Source: Pararhizobium gei (GTDB lineage Bacteria > Pseudomonadota > Alphaproteobacteria > Rhizobiales > Rhizobiaceae). Taken from it: a DNA stretch of 64,000 nt. The notes under the pieces were generated by a model. That model had not been told where the DNA came from, made no database searches, and saw only the letters and a list, made by a program, of their open reading frames with translations. Location: positions 3,682,501 through 3,746,500 of the forward strand of contig NZ_CP119409.1 of assembly GCF_029223885.1 (NCBI RefSeq), read 5' to 3'. The position numbers and the translations under genes were made by a program. Shown here in pieces: positions 63,683 through 64,000 of the stretch. Position 1 is the stretch's first letter. The number at the start of each line of letters is the position of its first letter.

Positions 63683-64000
63683 TGCTGGAGGGCAAGAGCA
63701 ACGCAACCCTGCCGGTAGCGGATGCCGCCCGGTTCAAAGTCTACCGCCCTGAGACGATGGAACTGCGCGCCGGGGATCTCATCCGCGTCACTGAAAATGG
63801 CACGAGCATGGACGGGCATCGCGTGACCAACGGAGCGGTCTACCATTGTGCGGTCCTTTGACAAGGCAGGCAGTATTGAACTGAAGGAAAACGGCTGGAA
63901 GATTGCACGCGAGTTCGGCCATCTCGATTACGGTTGTTGCAGCACGTCGATGTCCTCGCAGGGGCGCACGGTCCATACGGTGCTGGTCGCCATGGGGCGG
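63679..64000 (+). pseudogene. MobF-type conjugative relaxase/helicase relic, split by the IS and frameshifted
   Basis: After the IS the frame reads LVLEGKSNATLPVADAARF, KVYRPETMELRAGDLIRVTE and GHRVTNGAVY, matching the C-terminal helicase region of MobF (TrwC/TraA-like) relaxases. At about 63855 one base is missing and homology continues in the next frame (IELKENGWKIAREFGHLDYG, MSSQGRTVHTVLVAMG) to the window end. If the IS and one CTAG are removed, codons join in frame with the upstream segment 62578-62641 (RARYPPDS-L). The helicase HASQGKTVD motif is degraded to MSSQGRTVH. Confidence 0.75.

Noticed and set aside
1..64000. CRISPR arrays, rRNA genes, complete tRNA genes
   Set aside because: No regularly spaced direct repeats, no rRNA signatures, and only a 3' tRNA fragment at 62213 were seen.

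Overview
The window looks like a chromosome or secondary-replicon segment of an alphaproteobacterium of the Rhizobiaceae (Agrobacterium/Rhizobium group). The basis is high GC throughout, an aerobic cobalamin operon of the cobF-cobG-cobH-cobI-cobJ type, a PrtD/PrsD-like type I secretion pair, a cytosolic chemoreceptor with a C-terminal W-x-x-F tether, a tartrate module whose dehydratase matches the Bradyrhizobium enzyme at its catalytic positions, and many small catabolic modules with GntR, LysR or TetR regulators. Species cannot be assigned from the sequence alone.

Layout. 1-4.2 kb: aerobic B12 genes cobF, cobG, cobH, cobI and cobJ (minus; cobJ cut by the window edge). 4.5-7.6 kb: type I secretion ABC protein and membrane-fusion protein. 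7.7-9.3 kb: drug/metabolite transporter and uracil-DNA glycosylase. 9.4-12.4 kb: molybdate operon modABC behind two tandem Mo-box palindromes, with a convergent short ModE-like repressor. 12.5-17.9 kb: potassium transporter kup, purU, a 46-residue lysine-rich protein and three exported proteins of unknown function. 18.0-21.1 kb: GntR regulator, FAD oxidoreductase and DapA-family enzyme. 21.4-23.2 kb: soluble two-PAS chemoreceptor. 23.4-30.5 kb: IS5-type debris, an RND efflux pair with divergent TetR, and a FabF-like ketosynthase. 30.5-42.2 kb: a hydroxyproline/D-amino-acid type catabolic cluster (two SDRs, a proline-racemase-superfamily enzyme, aldehyde dehydrogenase, FAD oxidoreductase, DapA-family enzyme, polar amino-acid ABC transporter, GntR, ProC-like reductase). 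42.2-45.9 kb: XRE/cupin regulator, omega-aminotransferase, alanine racemase remnant and dadA. 46.1-51.7 kb: Ohr, SDR, TetR, HxlR, a dinucleotide-binding reductase and a flavin monooxygenase. 51.8-58.4 kb: tartrate module (dehydratase, dehydrogenase, TctABC transporter, LysR). 58.5-64.0 kb: hydrolase, AraC regulator, then a decayed zone with a frameshifted amidohydrolase, gene fragments, a tRNA 3' end, an intact IS481-family element and a MobF relaxase relic.

How genes work together. The 31-42 kb cluster makes a coherent route: import by the ABC transporter, epimerisation or dehydration of a hydroxyproline by the racemase-family enzyme, oxidation by the FAD enzyme, deamination by the DapA-family enzyme, and oxidation of the semialdehyde by the aldehyde dehydrogenase. 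The 18-21 kb module is a paralogous copy of three of these genes, and both loci carry the same TGTCGACA palindrome, which suggests a shared or related GntR operator. The tartrate module would import tartrate and convert it to central metabolites by dehydration or oxidation. No clearly new system was found. The strongest leads are the paired GntR modules with a shared operator, the Ser/Cys active site of the racemase-family enzyme, and the IS481 element whose transposase stop codon is supplied by the CTAG target duplication inside a relaxase relic.
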